Source: an uncultured Collinsella sp. (GTDB lineage Bacteria; Actinomycetota; Coriobacteriia; Coriobacteriales; Coriobacteriaceae). Taken from it: DNA of 21,278 bases. The stretch is from contig UQVD01000028.1 in assembly GCA_900544385.1 (NCBI GenBank), positions 1 to 21,278 on the forward strand, read 5' to 3'. The notes beneath the pieces are model-generated. The model made no database searches. It worked only from the letters and a program-made list of their open reading frames with translations, and was not told the origin of the DNA. This document shows, piece by piece, positions 21,158 to 21,278 of this stretch (positions within the stretch are counted from its first letter, which is position 1; every line of letters begins with the position of its first letter). A program made the translations under genes and the position numbers.

Positions 21158-21278
21158 CTATTCGCCGCGGGGATGGGCTTGAGCCACAGCCCGCTTAAGC
21201 CGATCGGGTGTGAGATGCGTGTAGATCTGCGTCGTGGACAGGCTCGCATGACCTAGCAGCTCTTGAACCGAGCGCAGG
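21158..21278 (-). CDS. xerC: tyrosine recombinase XerC-like, C-terminal end only (window edge)
   Basis: Only the last 40 codons are in the window, reading LRSVQELLGHASLSTTQIYT and ending in HPRGE at the TAG at 21158-21160. The LGHAS histidine and the catalytic tyrosine in TQIYTHL are the hallmark C-terminal residues of the XerC/XerD chromosome-dimer recombinases. The remaining Arg-His-Lys residues lie outside the window. A gene for XerC beside rpsB-tsf is known from actinobacteria such as Mycobacterium. XerC is therefore preferred to XerD or a phage integrase, though the fragment alone cannot separate them. The rpsB promoter follows 50 nt later, with no clear terminator between. Confidence 0.8.
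   Translation of the reverse strand, partial: LRSVQELLGHASLSTTQIYTHLTPDRLKRAVAQAHPRGE

Noticed and set aside
21158..21278. Prophage integrase at the right edge
   Set aside because: The fragment fits XerC/XerD and sits beside rpsB-tsf as in other actinobacteria. No phage genes or attachment-site repeats are visible, although only 40 codons can be seen.

Overview
The window looks like a chromosomal segment from a high-G+C, Gram-positive anaerobe of the class Coriobacteriia, most likely Collinsella or a close relative. This taxonomic call is an inference. It rests on the high G+C coding style, a fused AdhE, a PyrR-type pyrimidine operon, a zinc-type ribosomal protein L28, and an actinobacterial gene order running from xerC/rpsB to proS. 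No rRNA, tRNA or CRISPR array was recognised.

Region 1 (1-5361, minus strand) is the pyrimidine biosynthesis operon pyrR-pyrB-pyrC-pyrK-pyrD-pyrF. The last gene runs off the left edge. Genes overlap or nearly touch except between pyrC and pyrK, where 92 bases hold two hairpins. Upstream of pyrR is a leader of about 150 nt with a long stem, a hairpin followed by seven U, and a second hairpin close to the pyrR ribosome binding site. This is the layout expected of PyrR/UMP-controlled attenuation.

Region 2 (5362-7144) starts with a divergent plus-strand promoter area and rpmB (L28) with a strong terminator. Directly abutting that terminator is a compact mobile unit of about 1.05 kb (5944-6993): a minus-strand REP-associated tyrosine transposase (RAYT, Y1/HUH family) between nearly perfect 32-nt inverted REP-like hairpins. 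This is the clearest accessory feature in the window.

Region 3 (7023-10722, plus strand) holds adhE, encoding the bifunctional acetaldehyde/alcohol dehydrogenase of fermentation. Two operator-like palindromes and an extended -10 promoter precede it. A small APH-fold kinase of unknown substrate follows, ending in a strong terminator.

Region 4 (10746-21278, minus strand) is a translation/envelope cluster. Read in transcription order it is xerC (3' end only), rpsB, tsf, pyrH, frr, uppS, cdsA, dxr, rseP, ispG and proS. rpsB-tsf has its own near-consensus promoter and a terminator. pyrH restarts from its own promoter and the genes through proS are then packed with 0-25 nt gaps or 1-nt overlaps. 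The group joins ribosome function (S2, EF-Ts, RRF, ProRS), UMP kinase, the MEP isoprenoid pathway (Dxr, IspG), undecaprenyl diphosphate synthesis (UppS), CDP-diacylglycerol synthesis (CdsA) and an intramembrane protease (RseP). The RseP carries an unusual soluble insertion of about 115 residues.

Most of the window is ordinary core genome. The observations most worth a second look are the RAYT/REP unit, the RseP insertion, the pyr leader and pyrC-pyrK hairpins, the adhE upstream palindromes, and an apparently strong promoter 170 nt upstream of rpmB that has no obvious product.
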